Notes: generated from the sequence alone by a model not told the origin. A stretch of DNA of 64,000 bases from Atriophallophorus winterbourni (GCA_013407085.1 JACCGJ010008406.1:1-64000), one strand, 5' to 3'; shown: positions 33,261 to 43,335, numbered from the stretch's first letter. Numbers and translations are program-made.

Positions 33261-34069
33261 ATTACTTTAAGCAAGCTTACTACGGCTCTGCTTTAGAATG
33301 CTACAAATCCTCTCGTCAACCGTCACACTGCTGGTACTCTGCTGAGTCCCTCACGCATGAAGATGTTCATAAGTGTAGTAGACTCATAAACAAAGATAGT
33401 CTGAGGCACGACAATTAGATTTGGTGGAAAGAACGCGCATCAGAAATGGAAAGATCGTCAGCTCTGTGCAACATAGGGAATCTTTAACAACTGATTAGTG
33501 TATGTGTCCCTAAGCTACAAGCCCTGAGTAAAACCAACCTCGAGGTCGATGGCTCTCACAAAACGAGCCTCCATAGGCGTGTAGAATAATGAAGAGAACA
33601 TTTCAATCCTTGTTTTAATCACCACCCAACTTTAGACACAGCCGACCTCCCTCAATCTCCTTTGCAATGGTCCGTATCCTAGCAATACGAAGAGAGATCC
33701 AATCAATAAAGCGACACAACGCGCCGGGCCCCGACAAGCTCCGTGCGGTATTTTTTAAGGAAAGAGGTTAGACAGTCATAGCAGAATTGTACAAGCTGTT
33801 TTCAAACGCTTGGATGGATGAGAGTTTACCTGCCTCCTGTGGTGAATCCATGATAATACCACTCCATAAAAAAGTAGAACAGAACAAATGTTGCAACTAT
33901 CACAAAATTTCGCTTTATCTAGTATTAACTAAAATCTTGGTCACCATTTTTCTTCGCAGACTTAACTCGATTTGAGATTGTATTTTCCGCGAAGAGCAAG
34001 CTGGCTTTCGCCTAGGGCGCAAATGCGCAGACAAGATATTTGTTCTGCGTCAGTTGTTAGAACCATGAC

Positions 34070-34936
34070 TGAAACGTCTGTGACGTGAGTAACGCGTATT
34101 CCACCAGTTTCTTAGTTCGACAAATTCAAAACCACAATTCGGATGTTATACGATACTGTAATTAGCAACAATTACAACAACAATAATTATAAAAACCTCA
34201 ACTGTTTATAAACGTACAGCAAACAGTGGAGCCAAAATACTCCAGAATCAATTATATCAAATGCAAACAAGTTCAATGACGACCTGAGATATGAATAGAA
34301 TGAAAGGTGTTACCAAAATTGCCGTCCAAAATGTCTATCAAAGACAAAACACCCAAAAGTGGTGTCAAAATACAAGCCAATTTCAAGTGCCCAAAATGGC
34401 ACCAAATTTAACAACAATGACCGACAATGGCCGAAACGAACAATTAAAACAAATAATTAACCAAAGGCGTGTAAAGAAAAGATTTACAATAGCAAGTTTC
34501 TAATAACAAAAGAAATGTTTTCCATCAAATACAGCATAAATAAAAATACCGAAAAATATAATCAACAAAATTTAGATTCTGGAAATTGTTTCAAAATATA
34601 ACGTAAAGACGAAGGAAAAGGAAGAATTTCATAAAGTTGCATCTTACACCTCCGGCCAAATTCTTCCTAGGACCCTAACGTATAAACCCAGAATAGCAAA
34701 TGACTTTATTTAGTGGCGAGTCACACACGCCACGTCGCATTGCCATCATTGGACACATAAGGCTTTTTATAGGGAAATAGTTTGCCAGACTAAGACCCAC
34801 CACGTCCTCCGGTTCTGCCACCGTTCCTTACAAGAAGCTTATGCGTGCATTCCCAGCCGAACGAGCCTTGTGTATTTCATCCTCAAATAGCGACATCTTG
34901 CGCCATCTAAACAACTCTAATCTGCAAATTGAAATA
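34070..34936 (-). mobile_element. BEL/Pao second copy, 3' end only
   Basis: The LTR at 34070-34648 is related to those at 23084 and 26070 at roughly 90% identity. The 3' UTR and the end of the protease frame follow, matching 23659-23960. At 34936 the match stops within caaattgaaata, and the pogo-like transposon end begins. It starts in the middle of an RTE reverse transcriptase fragment. Confidence 0.85.
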
Positions 34937-35035
34937 CCGTATTTGCCGGTGTATAAGTCGACTCGTTGTATAAGTCGACCCCCTAAAATTCGACGGAAAT
35001 TTTCGATGTTATGATATATCCTTTGTATAAGTCGA
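34937..35035 (-). repeat. Terminal and subterminal repeats of the pogo-like transposon
   Basis: The end starts CCGTATTTGCCGGTG. The motif TATAAGTCGA occurs three times within 90 bases. Such repeats are typical transposase-binding sites; binding is inferred. Confidence 0.6.
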
Positions 35036-35284
35036 GCTCAATTGTTTCATTATCTTAAACTTTAAAATTCAACCAGAAATATGCGAAATTTATTGACTAA
35101 ATGTGTTCAAATTCGCGAGTTTGTAGCGAGCGATCTATACGCCATTTTTAATACTATTAACTTTTTAACTCTGTGATATTACGCGCCGAGAGAGACTAAC
35201 AACAATGAACACTCTTAGAAAGCGGTTTATTTTTTGCTAAGAAACAATACCGTAAATTAGAATTATAAAGTGCTTACATAGAGT

Positions 35285-36604
35285 TCAAAATCCGTCTTCA
35301 TCGTCACCATCTTCATCGTCGTCACCGTCTCCATCTTCACCGTATCCAAGAAGCTCGTTCCATTCATTTTCGTTTAGTCTGTCGTCATAAAGGGCATCTT
35401 CTTGGTCTTCTCTATCCTCAGTTTCCTCCTGCTCTTCCCAGATAAGGTCGTCTTCGGTCCCATCGAGAGCGTTGGAAATGCAGCATTTCTTAAAGGAGCG
35501 TTCCACAGTAGACAGCGAAATATCATCCCACGATTGTTTAATCCATTCTGTTATTATTTCTGACGATGGTGCTTTCATGGCTCCCCCTTTAGTAAACTGC
35601 TTCTCGCCTTCTATCATCCAATTACTCCAATTTCCTCGTAATCTGTCTTTGAACGGCTTGTTCAAAGAAACATCAAGTGGCTGCAAAACACTTGTTAGTC
35701 CACCAGGAATAACGGCGACATCAGTGTTGTTGCATTTAAGTTTTCTTTTGACGGAGTCCATTAGATGGGGTTTGAAAGAATCCCATACGAGAAGACTTTT
35801 CTTCTTTAGCATTCCTCCAGGTCGAGAGTTCCATACTTTTTCTATCCAGATCTTGATTCCCACCTCATCCATCCATCCTTTTGGATGATTGTGAATTACT
35901 ACACCAGAAGAGAACTGTCCTTTCGGTAGAGTTTTTCTCTTAAAAACGACCATCGGCTTCAGCTTTGTACCGTCAGCTAAGCAGGAAAGAACAACAGTGA
36001 ATCTAGACTTTTCGTGGCCTGTTGTTCTCACGAGAACAGTTTTTTCACCTTTGGCAGATACAGTTTTCGATGTAGGCATATCAAACCATACCGGTGTTTC
36101 GTCCATATTTCCAATTTGCGATAAGTCATATTGTTCTTTTTTTCTCATTTTGATTACGACGGATTGAAAGAGAGTTATCTTTTCCTCTAAATCTTCAGGC
36201 AGTTTCTGACCAAGTTTAGTTCTTTGTCGTAGCACAAGGTCATTTCTCTTTAAAAATCGTGAACACCAACTTATAGTTCCTTTGAAATCGGTAATCTTGC
36301 TTTGTTTGGCACAAGCCAAACCTCGCAGACGAATTATATTTCTTGTGACGACGAATCCACACTTTCGTTGCTCCTCGACCCAGCATGCAAGTTCTTGTTC
36401 AAGTGCTGGCCACTGGCAGCTTTTTCCTCTATTAGCACATTTTTTTCTTGGCATCACTGCTAGCTGTGTAGTATTGCGCTTCCAATCTCTTACGAGTTTC
36501 TCATTTACGCCAAACTTTCTTGAGGCAGCACAGTTGTTAGTTTCTTCGGCAAAGTTTACAACTTGCTGTTTGAACTTCGCAGAGTATTTCATTCGTTTAG
36601 ACAT
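35285..36604 (-). CDS. Pogo/Tigger-like transposase, intact (439 aa)
   Basis: Translation from the ATG at 36604 gives an uninterrupted 439-aa protein. In order: an N-terminal helix-turn-helix (KYSAKFKQQVVNFAEETNN, KFGVNEKLVRDWKR), a CENP-B-type DNA-binding region (LACWVEEQRKCGFVVTRN, SWCSRFLKRNDLVLRQRTK), then a DDE_1 catalytic domain with GNMDETPVWFDMP (first Asp), LVWDSFKPHLMDSVK (second Asp) and PGGLTSVLQPLDVSLNKPFK (third Asp region). A highly acidic tail follows. All three acidic positions are present and there is no stop or frameshift, unlike every other transposon here. It cuts and pastes its own DNA in TA-target elements. The layout is closest to the POGK/Tigger group. The frame is open upstream to 36859, but that part is repeat-like, so I start at 36604. 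Confidence 0.9.
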   Translation of the reverse strand: MSKRMKYSAKFKQQVVNFAEETNNCAASRKFGVNEKLVRDWKRNTTQLAVMPRKKCANRGKSCQWPALEQELACWVEEQRKCGFVVTRNIIRLRGLACAKQSKITDFKGTISWCSRFLKRNDLVLRQRTKLGQKLPEDLEEKITLFQSVVIKMRKKEQYDLSQIGNMDETPVWFDMPTSKTVSAKGEKTVLVRTTGHEKSRFTVVLSCLADGTKLKPMVVFKRKTLPKGQFSSGVVIHNHPKGWMDEVGIKIWIEKVWNSRPGGMLKKKSLLVWDSFKPHLMDSVKRKLKCNNTDVAVIPGGLTSVLQPLDVSLNKPFKDRLRGNWSNWMIEGEKQFTKGGAMKAPSSEIITEWIKQSWDDISLSTVERSFKKCCISNALDGTEDDLIWEEQEETEDREDQEDALYDDRLNENEWNELLGYGEDGDGDDDEDGDDEDGF

Positions 36605-36772
36605 GGGTAAGTATAATGATTGAATGTTTACGTAGTTATCTGTTGGAATTTGATGACTGCGCTTGTCTGTCTGTGAAAAATATTTGAAATTGTTGCTGAG
36701 GCTGCGTGTCAATGCGACGAGCGTTTTATAGTGATTCAGATTGTCGCTGTTTGATGAGCTTGATGGGCGCAC

Positions 36773-36810
36773 ATATATATATAGAGAGAGAGAGTGAGAG
36801 AGAGAGAGCA
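36773..36810. repeat. (TA)n/(GA)n microsatellite
   Basis: A short TA run is followed by a GA run, at the junction between the pogo-like element and an RTE 3' end. On the RTE sense strand it is a (CT)n tail. Confidence 0.85.
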
Positions 36811-37585
36811 TTACACCGAATGCTCCACTGCCGTACAACCATGATATATGTAAAATCATAAAAGCGGGGGAAATGTGGTAATCAAATATCTAGTCTATAA
36901 AATAGTGAGAATGAGTAACCAACACCTCGAATGGAACATGCATTCAAACGAGTTTCGTGAACGGGTAGAGCGAAATCAGCATGACAGCTTCCTTACGGCT
37001 TTCACTGTCATGAATCATAACAAGCTTTTCTCGTCACTCCGCTTGAAAATATACAAGGATAAGCAAACACTCCAAGAAGATGCAATGTGCAAACCGCCGT
37101 TGAACACGGTTTCAGGACACATTTTAAAGCGTAATTAACCATTGCGATATTTGATCGCAGTGGCCCCAGCCTGGATGATGCGCTGCGCCGACATATGCCA
37201 CGTGACGGTTTGGCCACTACGAGATTCACGCCATTCGGGAGATGGCGTCGCAAAAAGAATCCGTTTCGGAATTCGGTGGTCCGGCATCCTTAAAACATGG
37301 CACAACTAGCTTTACCTTTGCAGGTTGATTTGCTCATCTATATTAGCATTACTATCGAAAAACCTATTTCGGATAGCATCGTTGCTTAAGTGATTGCAAC
37401 AGCTAACTCCTAGAATGTTGCGCAGACATCGGTTGTCAAATAATTGGAGACGCTGAATGTGTTCTTCACGTAAGGTCCAAGTTTCCCATCCATAAAGTAA
37501 TTCTGCATGAACTGTCGATTTGTAGACTCTACCTTCCAGTAACAGAGACAGTCCTTTCTGACTCCAGTTCTGACTTAGGTCGCCT
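36810..37585 (-). mobile_element. RTE-like copy A2, 3' part
   Basis: This matches copy A1 (4756-5560) for its 3' UTR and C-terminal coding segment: the reverse complement of WLGHV..RMPDHR-type sequence lies at 37200-37320 and the GRVYK..V..LL region at 37480-37560. Multiple stops are present. It is joined at about 37585 to an oppositely oriented copy. Confidence 0.75.
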
Positions 37586-37990
37586 TACAAATGCATGCGG
37601 AGTCCTCAACATCCAACGATGCAGAATTATGGATACAAATACCGATACATTTTCTTGGAGTGATTGATTAATCTTGTCTGCTGTCAAGTGAGGTGGCGAG
37701 GAAAGCTTGTTATGATGCTTGACAGTGAAACCCGCAAGTGAGCTGTCATTGTGACGTCGCTCTACTCGTTCACAGCACTTGCTTAAATGCATTTTTGATT
37801 GGATGTGTCAGCAACTCATCCCAGTGCGTCTGTGTCCAACCTTTTATAGGTTCAGTAGCTTTCGAGGTCCCACCCTTCCACATATCTTTAAGAATAATTT
37901 ACTATATCATGCTAGAATGTCAGTTGAGCACTTGGTACTTGTTACCGGTGTAATGCTGTCTATAATAATGATTATTATTATTATCTAGGC
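37586..37990 (+). mobile_element. RTE-like copy A3, 3' UTR in opposite orientation
   Basis: Bases 37660-37985 are the reverse complement of the 3' UTR seen in copies A1 and A2. They end ttgttaccggtgtaatgctg, tctat and an (ATA/ATT)n tail at about 37960-37987. Together with A2 this makes a large inverted arrangement with both 3' tails facing outward. Confidence 0.75.
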
Positions 37991-38094
37991 CTTGCAACGG
38001 AAGCAGCGGCAGACCGGAAATACTGGCGTGGGGTTGTATTCTCCTCATGTGCCACCCGGCACGGAGAGGACTGAGTGACTGAATGAGTGAGTAA

Positions 38095-38175
38095 GGCCTT
38101 GCAACAAGACAGTATTTCATTCTATATGTGTCGTTGACTGTGCGGCACTTCGATTGAATTCATTCTTGTGATTTT
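38095..38175 (+). mobile_element. SINE-like family 3'-end fragment
   Basis: A degenerate match to the last 70 bases of the family, including gactgtgcggcactt and a ttcttgtgattttatacatt-like end with a catacata tail. Confidence 0.5.
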
Positions 38176-38189
38176 ATACATTCATACAT

Positions 38190-38893
38190 ACCTCTTTGTT
38201 GAGTATCTCTAGCAAAGTGCGGCAAAGCTGCTCTATTTCGCTATTCTCTCTTCAACTTCACGTTTACCGATTTCACCGCAAATGTTCCAGACACTTTTCT
38301 CTGTGTACATTCGTCCTCTGTTGGAATATGGGCTACCTGTTGCATTTCCTCAGTCCAAAGGCGAATGCGACTCCTTGGAGAGGGTACCAAGGAGGGGCAC
38401 TAAGATGGTTTGTGGAATGCGTCAACTCGCGTACGAGGATAGGAGGAGCTTGCTGAAACTCTACCCCCTAGAGCTTCGAATGGAAAGATATGATCTGCTC
38501 CTGACACGCCGTATTCTTCTCGGTCAATATGGAGACGAGTTCCTCCAGTACTTCCGATTAGTAGGCGAGTCGAGGACTCGTGGACATGACTTTAAGTTGC
38601 AGAAGCCTAGAATGCTGAAGCTGAGTAATGCGAGCACGCTATCCACGCGGGTGTGAACACTTGGAACTCTCTACCGAAAGGGCTCCTGTCTCTACCATCT
38701 GAACAGCTATTCAAAAGCGCGTTGGATCAGCATTTGTTGAGACGGATGGACTTGATCCCCGGAGCGATATAGTGGTGTTCCTCTACTCTCAGGGTTTGCC
38801 TTGTCAGCAGAAGTCACCCATGTCTATTACTGTGATGAACCTCAAACGGGATTTTATCCCTTCTGCTTTCGATTCAGAAGAAGAAGAAGAATT
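38190..38893 (+). mobile_element. CR1-like 3' end behind an RTE scrap
   Basis: Bases 38282-38656 encode LFSVYIRPLLEYGLPVAF, RVPRRGTKMVCGMRQL and LELRMERYDLLLTRRILLGQ, the CR1 C-terminal region. A frameshift follows, then NTWNSLPKGLLSLPSEQLFK at about 38655-38720. The 3' UTR ends in (GAA)n at 38875-38893. The 85 bases before it read like an RTE SSKVRQSC.IS segment, so the junction is a fusion of two LINE types. Confidence 0.7.
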
Positions 38894-39419
38894 GTAGTTG
38901 GTTTGTGAAGCGCGGGGTTTGAATTTATGCAAGGTTAAAAATTTGTGGTAGGCATCTCACATACTTGACATAAACCTCGTATAATGAGACAAGATCTGGA
39001 CCGCCTGGTACATAAATTGGTTGCGTAGCGTGTGCTTTGCACCTCAGTAATGTAAAAAACTTATCCAGGATTAGAGCGGTTCTCTCACAATTCCACTATA
39101 TGTGATTATAATTTAGAACTGGTCAATAGCTTCGTTTATCTCGCCAGTCTTTTTTATGTGTCTATATTGATGCATTCTATATCTGAACTGTGTATACGTA
39201 GCCTTACCTCTTTCACGTGTCTGTCTAATTTCTCTAAATTCTTTAACGTACAATTTACGCCTCTAATTATAATGACACGGTATCTGGCCGAAATAATGAG
39301 ATAGGCTTTATCAAATTACAGCTGTATGATTCCTAGATAAGTTTTGTCTTCTGAGTAGCGAGAAAGGGGGAGTCAACAGCGCACAACCTTCACTAAAGAG
39401 ACCTCGGCTATGAGGTGAC
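38894..39419. other. No recognised feature
   Basis: AT-rich spacer between two CR1 copies. No open frame of note and no shared repeat seen. Confidence 0.45.
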
Positions 39420-39566
39420 CTAATAGTCAATAGTATATTATGGTACAAAAGCTATGAGCTTAAAATATAACCATAGGATAGTCAGTACAGGGGGTCGGGT
39501 GGAGTTCAGCGGGTTCGGCGTCAATCGCCAAAGTTCAGTAAAGGGTGTGGTTATGTATCATAACAG

Positions 39567-39842
39567 TCAATACAGGGGGAGATGAATCGGCGAGGTTCCG
39601 TAAACGTATCTGGAAAGGAAGAGGAAAATGGGTGCAGTATCGGGAAGAAGAAAAAAAGAGAATCCATTAAACTTGTTGAGAAAAATAGAGATAAGCGATG
39701 GGGAGGTTACGACAAAAACTGGTAGATCATTCCAAAAACGAGGGGTACGGACAGAAAAGAAAAATTTACGGAAGTTTAACCGACTGGGCTGGTGGGCTAG
39801 CTTGAAAATATGCCCCCGGGTTCCGGAACTGGGTGCCATCAA
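39567..39842 (-). pseudogene. CR1 C-terminal segment
   Basis: SSGTRGHIFKLAHQPSRLNF, RKFFFSVRTPRFWNDLPVFV and SPSLISIFLNKFNGF form the standard end of CR1 polyproteins. It is one frame away from the reverse transcriptase. Confidence 0.85.
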
Positions 39843-40855
39843 AAGCAGTCCATGGCACGGATGTTTGTTCTCCTTAAGGATCTGCCTCGGATGCGACGGT
39901 AACTGATCGGGAACACGTTGAGTTGCTGGAGGCGGTCCTCATAGTTCAGTAAACTGAGTCCTTTGACGAGCTTTGTGAACCTCCGTTGAGCCTTCTCTAG
40001 GACGTGATGGTCACGCTTTAACCATGGAGACCAAACGGATACCGCATATTCCAGGTGGGGTCTGATGTACGCGTGTAGGAGCGAGGAAAAGAGGCGGCGG
40101 TCAAAAGACCCGAATACCCTTTTGAGGAGCCCTACGTTGCGATTGGCGACTGATGATGCGAGGGAACATTGGGCTGAGCACCCAAGATCACTTTGAACCA
40201 ATACGCCGAGGTCCTTTTCTAGCATACTCACCGAAAGTTCGGTGTTCCCTAGCTTGTAGCTAGGTTCGCCAGAGTGACGGATGCAGAGAGATCGGTATTT
40301 TCGTGGGTTGAAAGAGAGCTGGTTCGACGTTGCCCAGTTATTAAGTGAGGTAAGATCGGCTTGCAGGTCATCACAATCATTCGAGGAAGAGAGGATGCGC
40401 CATAGCTTGATATCATCTGCGAACATCAGAAACGGCGAGTTCACACATGCTCCAATATCGTTGATGAACATCAAGAACAGACGCGGACCGAGTACAGAGC
40501 CCTGGGGTAATCCGCATTGTATTGAAAAACAATCGGAGAGCGATTGTCTGACGCGAACGCGGAGTGTCCTGGAGCGGAGGAATTCGGCTAACCAAGACAA
40601 AAGTGGGTTACCAATTCCAAGTAGGCCAAGCTTTTGCAGTAAAATAGCATGGTTAACACGGTCAAAAGCTTTGGAGAAATCCAAGTATATAACGTCGACA
40701 CCATGGCCCGCATCAACAGCCTTGGTCCAGCTGTCCCGCGCCAGAAGCAAGTTTGCTGTACAGGAGTGTCCGCGGCGAAATCCATGTTGTTCGATGGCGA
40801 CAGCATTCGTGTTCTCCATAAAAGCCATCAAATCATCGGATACAATAGATTCCAT
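39839..40855 (-). CDS. CR1 reverse transcriptase (338 aa)
   Basis: The frame contains AIEQHGFRRGHSCTANLLLA, VDVIYLDFSKAFDRVNHAIL, CGLPQGSVLGPRLFLMFIND and SPFLMFADDIKLWR (catalytic FADD), then LSFNPRKYRSLCIRHSGEP and LLHAYIRPHLEYAVSVWSPW. The whole palm and thumb are open. The N-terminal end joins the upstream frame by a one- or two-base shift. At the C-terminal end another shift near 39860 leads to the frame at 39567-39842. Confidence 0.9.
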   Translation of the reverse strand: MESIVSDDLMAFMENTNAVAIEQHGFRRGHSCTANLLLARDSWTKAVDAGHGVDVIYLDFSKAFDRVNHAILLQKLGLLGIGNPLLSWLAEFLRSRTLRVRVRQSLSDCFSIQCGLPQGSVLGPRLFLMFINDIGACVNSPFLMFADDIKLWRILSSSNDCDDLQADLTSLNNWATSNQLSFNPRKYRSLCIRHSGEPSYKLGNTELSVSMLEKDLGVLVQSDLGCSAQCSLASSVANRNVGLLKRVFGSFDRRLFSSLLHAYIRPHLEYAVSVWSPWLKRDHHVLEKAQRRFTKLVKGLSLLNYEDRLQQLNVFPISYRRIRGRSLRRTNIRAMDCF

Positions 40856-42369
40856 TACTTTGGAAAGCGCAGGGTGACTGGGCGGTAATTTGCAGGATCA
40901 CTGCGGTTTCCACCTTTATATATCGGGGTTATGATCCCCTGTTTCCAATCTTCGGGAACATGGGAGATGTCGAACAGACGTTGGAAGTACATGGAAAGTG
41001 GTTCACAAAGTTGCACAGCAACCGCACGCAATTCTTTCGGTGTAATCCGATCTACTCCAGGTGATGAATTTTCACGGAGCTGCATGATCTTTTTATATAC
41101 ACGTTCAGCGGTGAACAGAATAGTAGAGAGTCTAGGTGGGGGTGGGGTGATATTCAACGAAGATGGTTGGCAATTCTGGAATACCGGCATGTAGTGATCC
41201 TTCAGTGTATTTGCGGCTTCCATAGAAGTCGATGTGGAGCCGCCTTCAATTTTCAGTGGGGGGATTCCAGTTTTCACTTTTCTTTTGTCATTTATATGAC
41301 GGTATAGCAGTTTTCGGTTGTTCAGAAACCGTGCAGTTAACTTGTTATGGTAATCCAGCTTATCTTGACGCACTAGAGACGTACAGTGGTTGCGTAATTG
41401 TCGATATGCTTCCCAATTTCGCGCACACTCTTCCGATCGGAACTTACTCCAAGCAGCGTTTCTGCAGCAGATCCACTTACGAGTTCTACTACGAATGAAA
41501 GTACGTAGGATACGTCGTTTGACTGTTTTGGAAGTCGATGATTGTTGCAGGAGACAGTGCCACTGGGAGACAAATCTGGACCAGGTGAGCTCAGGATCGC
41601 CATTTAACATGAAGTCGAAATTGTTAGCAGTGACAATTTCTTGAAACGCCTTGTAGTCCGTAACTACCCGTAACAGGGGTACCTCCTCGTCAAGGAATTC
41701 GGCGTAAGAAACGAAAAAAAATGTCAGGACGACGTGGTCGCTCTTTCCTAAGGGCGGTTCATAATGAATTTCTTCTACCATCAGTTCCTCGTTAGTCAGC
41801 ACTAGATCGAGTAAAGATGGACAATCGCCACTGCGAAAGCGTGTAGCAACATTAACGTGGTTGTACAAAGGATGACTGCTGATGAAATCATCCAGATCCG
41901 CAGCAAACGTATTTGGGCTGGGTTCGCCGACGACTTCAGGAGAGTTAAAATCCCCCATCAGCAATGCGTGCGAGTGGGGTAGTGATAAGGCGAAGCGAAT
42001 GGATGCAATAATGACATCATCAATGAGGCGTTGAGTATTCGGTGGACGATATATTACCGCAACAATTGCACAGTCCCTATTTTTAAGTTGCAAGCGACAC
42101 CAAAGTGAGTCCACCACGCTAAGTTGCTCTTGCGGGAGAACCTCACAAGAAAGACGTGAATTATAGTATAGAAGAACACCGCCCCCTTTAGTTGGACGAT
42201 CGTTCCTGAGAATGGACATATCAGTGAGAGAAACCTCGGCGTCAGTGATCGAAGAGCTTAGCCACGTTTCGGATACAGCTATTATGTCAAAATGACGAGC
42301 AGCATGCCTCAAGCGAAGTTCTGCAAGTTTGCTGAGTAAACCCTGCGCGTTCGTGTAGAGACAGTTCAA
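40855..42369 (-). CDS. CR1 endonuclease and start of reverse transcriptase (504 aa)
   Basis: Endonuclease: MNCLYTNAQGLLSKLAELRL, IIAVSETWLSSSITDAEVSL (catalytic Glu), AVIYRPPNTQRLIDD, ALLMGDFNSPEVV, LLDLVLTNEELMVEE and PPLGKSDHVVLTFFF (catalytic Asp-His). It is followed by a roughly 150-residue linker and the first reverse transcriptase blocks, SSPGVDRITPKELRAVA and VPEDWKQGIITPIYKGGN, then RSDPANYRPVTL. The last few residues (RFPK) are out of register: a small indel near 40865 shifts the reading into the next frame, where SKVMESIVSDDL continues the domain. All endonuclease catalytic residues appear intact. Confidence 0.9.
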   Translation of the reverse strand: MNCLYTNAQGLLSKLAELRLRHAARHFDIIAVSETWLSSSITDAEVSLTDMSILRNDRPTKGGGVLLYYNSRLSCEVLPQEQLSVVDSLWCRLQLKNRDCAIVAVIYRPPNTQRLIDDVIIASIRFALSLPHSHALLMGDFNSPEVVGEPSPNTFAADLDDFISSHPLYNHVNVATRFRSGDCPSLLDLVLTNEELMVEEIHYEPPLGKSDHVVLTFFFVSYAEFLDEEVPLLRVVTDYKAFQEIVTANNFDFMLNGDPELTWSRFVSQWHCLLQQSSTSKTVKRRILRTFIRSRTRKWICCRNAAWSKFRSEECARNWEAYRQLRNHCTSLVRQDKLDYHNKLTARFLNNRKLLYRHINDKRKVKTGIPPLKIEGGSTSTSMEAANTLKDHYMPVFQNCQPSSLNITPPPPRLSTILFTAERVYKKIMQLRENSSPGVDRITPKELRAVAVQLCEPLSMYFQRLFDISHVPEDWKQGIITPIYKGGNRSDPANYRPVTLRFPK

Positions 42370-42630
42370 GCCTTCAAGCTTCTAAAGGGTCTTACGGGTG
42401 ATAATATTACTGAAATCCTTAAACTTGCACCTAAAGCAGCTACAAGGGGTAATTAAATGAAACTTCTTAAGAGTAGGCCCAGGGTGCTGGCACGTGAGCA
42501 CTTTTTCAGCAACCGTGTGGTCAACTTCTGGAACAAGCTCCCAGATTGTATAGTAAGCCTCCCAAATGTGTTGAGCTTTAAAAGGGAATTAGACGTTAAA
42601 TGGTCTATCATATTTCCGCATATTGTCTAA
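42362..42630 (+). pseudogene. LINE C-terminal fragment, opposite strand to CR1 copy B
   Basis: From 42461 the plus strand reads MKLLKSRPRVLAREHFFSNR then VVNFWNKLPDCIVSLPNVLS and FKRELDVKW, ending in a stop at about 42630. This is the terminal segment of a CR1/jockey polyprotein. It abuts the 5' end of CR1 copy B in opposite orientation. Confidence 0.75.
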
Positions 42631-42676
42631 TAAAAAAACTTTAAAAAAACAAAAAAACGTATTTTTACATTTTTAT

Positions 42677-42775
42677 CATATCTGTCTAGGCCTGGACAAC
42701 CTGACAGTAAATTAGCCCACATGCAGTCTATGACTGTGTTTCACTTTACCTCAACTAGGCTAGTGACCATACAAC
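42677..42775 (+). mobile_element. SINE-like family, 3' half
   Basis: Contains catatctgtctaggcctgg, caacctgacagta, gcagtctatgactg and a degenerate 3' end. Bases 42776-43290 beyond it show nothing recognisable. Confidence 0.7.
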
Positions 42776-43289
42776 TAGGCTAGTGATTTCATACACCACA
42801 CATTGTTCACGCATATTATTGCATTGTTTCCTGAATAGCTGACCTTTCACCGTGCTGGTGAAGAGAAACCCTACCTTACTTTCCAGATATTCGGAAACAA
42901 GAACGTTTGAAAAGTACGAACTGTATACTCGATATCGAAGTGCCGGGTGCTCAACCGCATACCGTCGAAGGAAATCTGGGCGCGTGATTGGCTTTTAGCC
43001 ACCTTCAGCCCTGTGCAACTTGAACTTGAACTTCAGCCATTTTCCTGAGATTTGATAAAAACGATTCCTACATCTTTTTCAATTGCGTGTCAGATAATGT
43101 AGACCAATCTAACTAACTGGCAATATAAATGAGTTATTGTGTTCACATTTTTTTAATTTTCGCCGTGGTTCTATTGCTTAATGGTCCACACCTGCTTTTT
43201 CAGCTTGAATAGCACAGAAATAATGGTCATTGCATCATGCGGGAGCACACAATGACTTCAGATACCGATAACTTAGATGAAGAGACAAG

Positions 43290-43335
43290 AGCGACCGTAT
43301 GTATGTATGAACGCACAAGCCTGATCACCTCAAAT
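43290..43335 (-). mobile_element. SINE-like family, 3' tip only
   Basis: The plus strand reads gtatgtatgtatgaacgcac then aagcctgatc. This is the reverse complement of the family's last 20 bases and its (CATA)n tail. Confidence 0.55.

Larger units (their letters stand above)
28901..34069 (+). mobile_element. RTE-like fragment split by a gypsy element
   Basis: Bases 28901-29047 (LKLKRPKLDTNSLSLPEVNA, RLWDTLSISLS) are the linker after an RTE endonuclease. The reading resumes at 33261 after the gypsy insertion with EVDGSHKTSLHRRVE, LKRHNAPGPDKL-like and SMIIPLHKKVEQNKCCNYHK, then AGFRLGRKCADKIFVLRQLL. It stops at 34069 where a BEL LTR begins. Several stops are present. Confidence 0.7.
34937..36770 (-). 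mobile_element. Pogo/Tigger-like DNA transposon
   Basis: It holds an intact transposase frame (35285-36604). The end next to the stop codon carries a terminal motif beginning CCGTATTTGCCGG after a TA, with three subterminal gtataagtcga repeats (near 34950, 34966 and 35023). The matching inverted end is not visible on the start-codon side, where the sequence runs into microsatellite and an RTE tail at about 36773. The element is inserted into a BEL copy. Confidence 0.75.
39420..42369 (-). mobile_element. CR1-like non-LTR retrotransposon, copy B (nearly complete second ORF)
   Basis: Endonuclease, reverse transcriptase and C-terminus follow in order from 42369 down to 39567. A 3' UTR follows, ending near 39420 and shared with copy A (agctatgagctt). 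Only two frame breaks, near 40860 and 39860, interrupt roughly 930 codons. This makes it the best-preserved LINE in the window. No ORF1 is attached upstream: at 42370 the sequence changes to a LINE tail of the opposite orientation. Confidence 0.9.
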
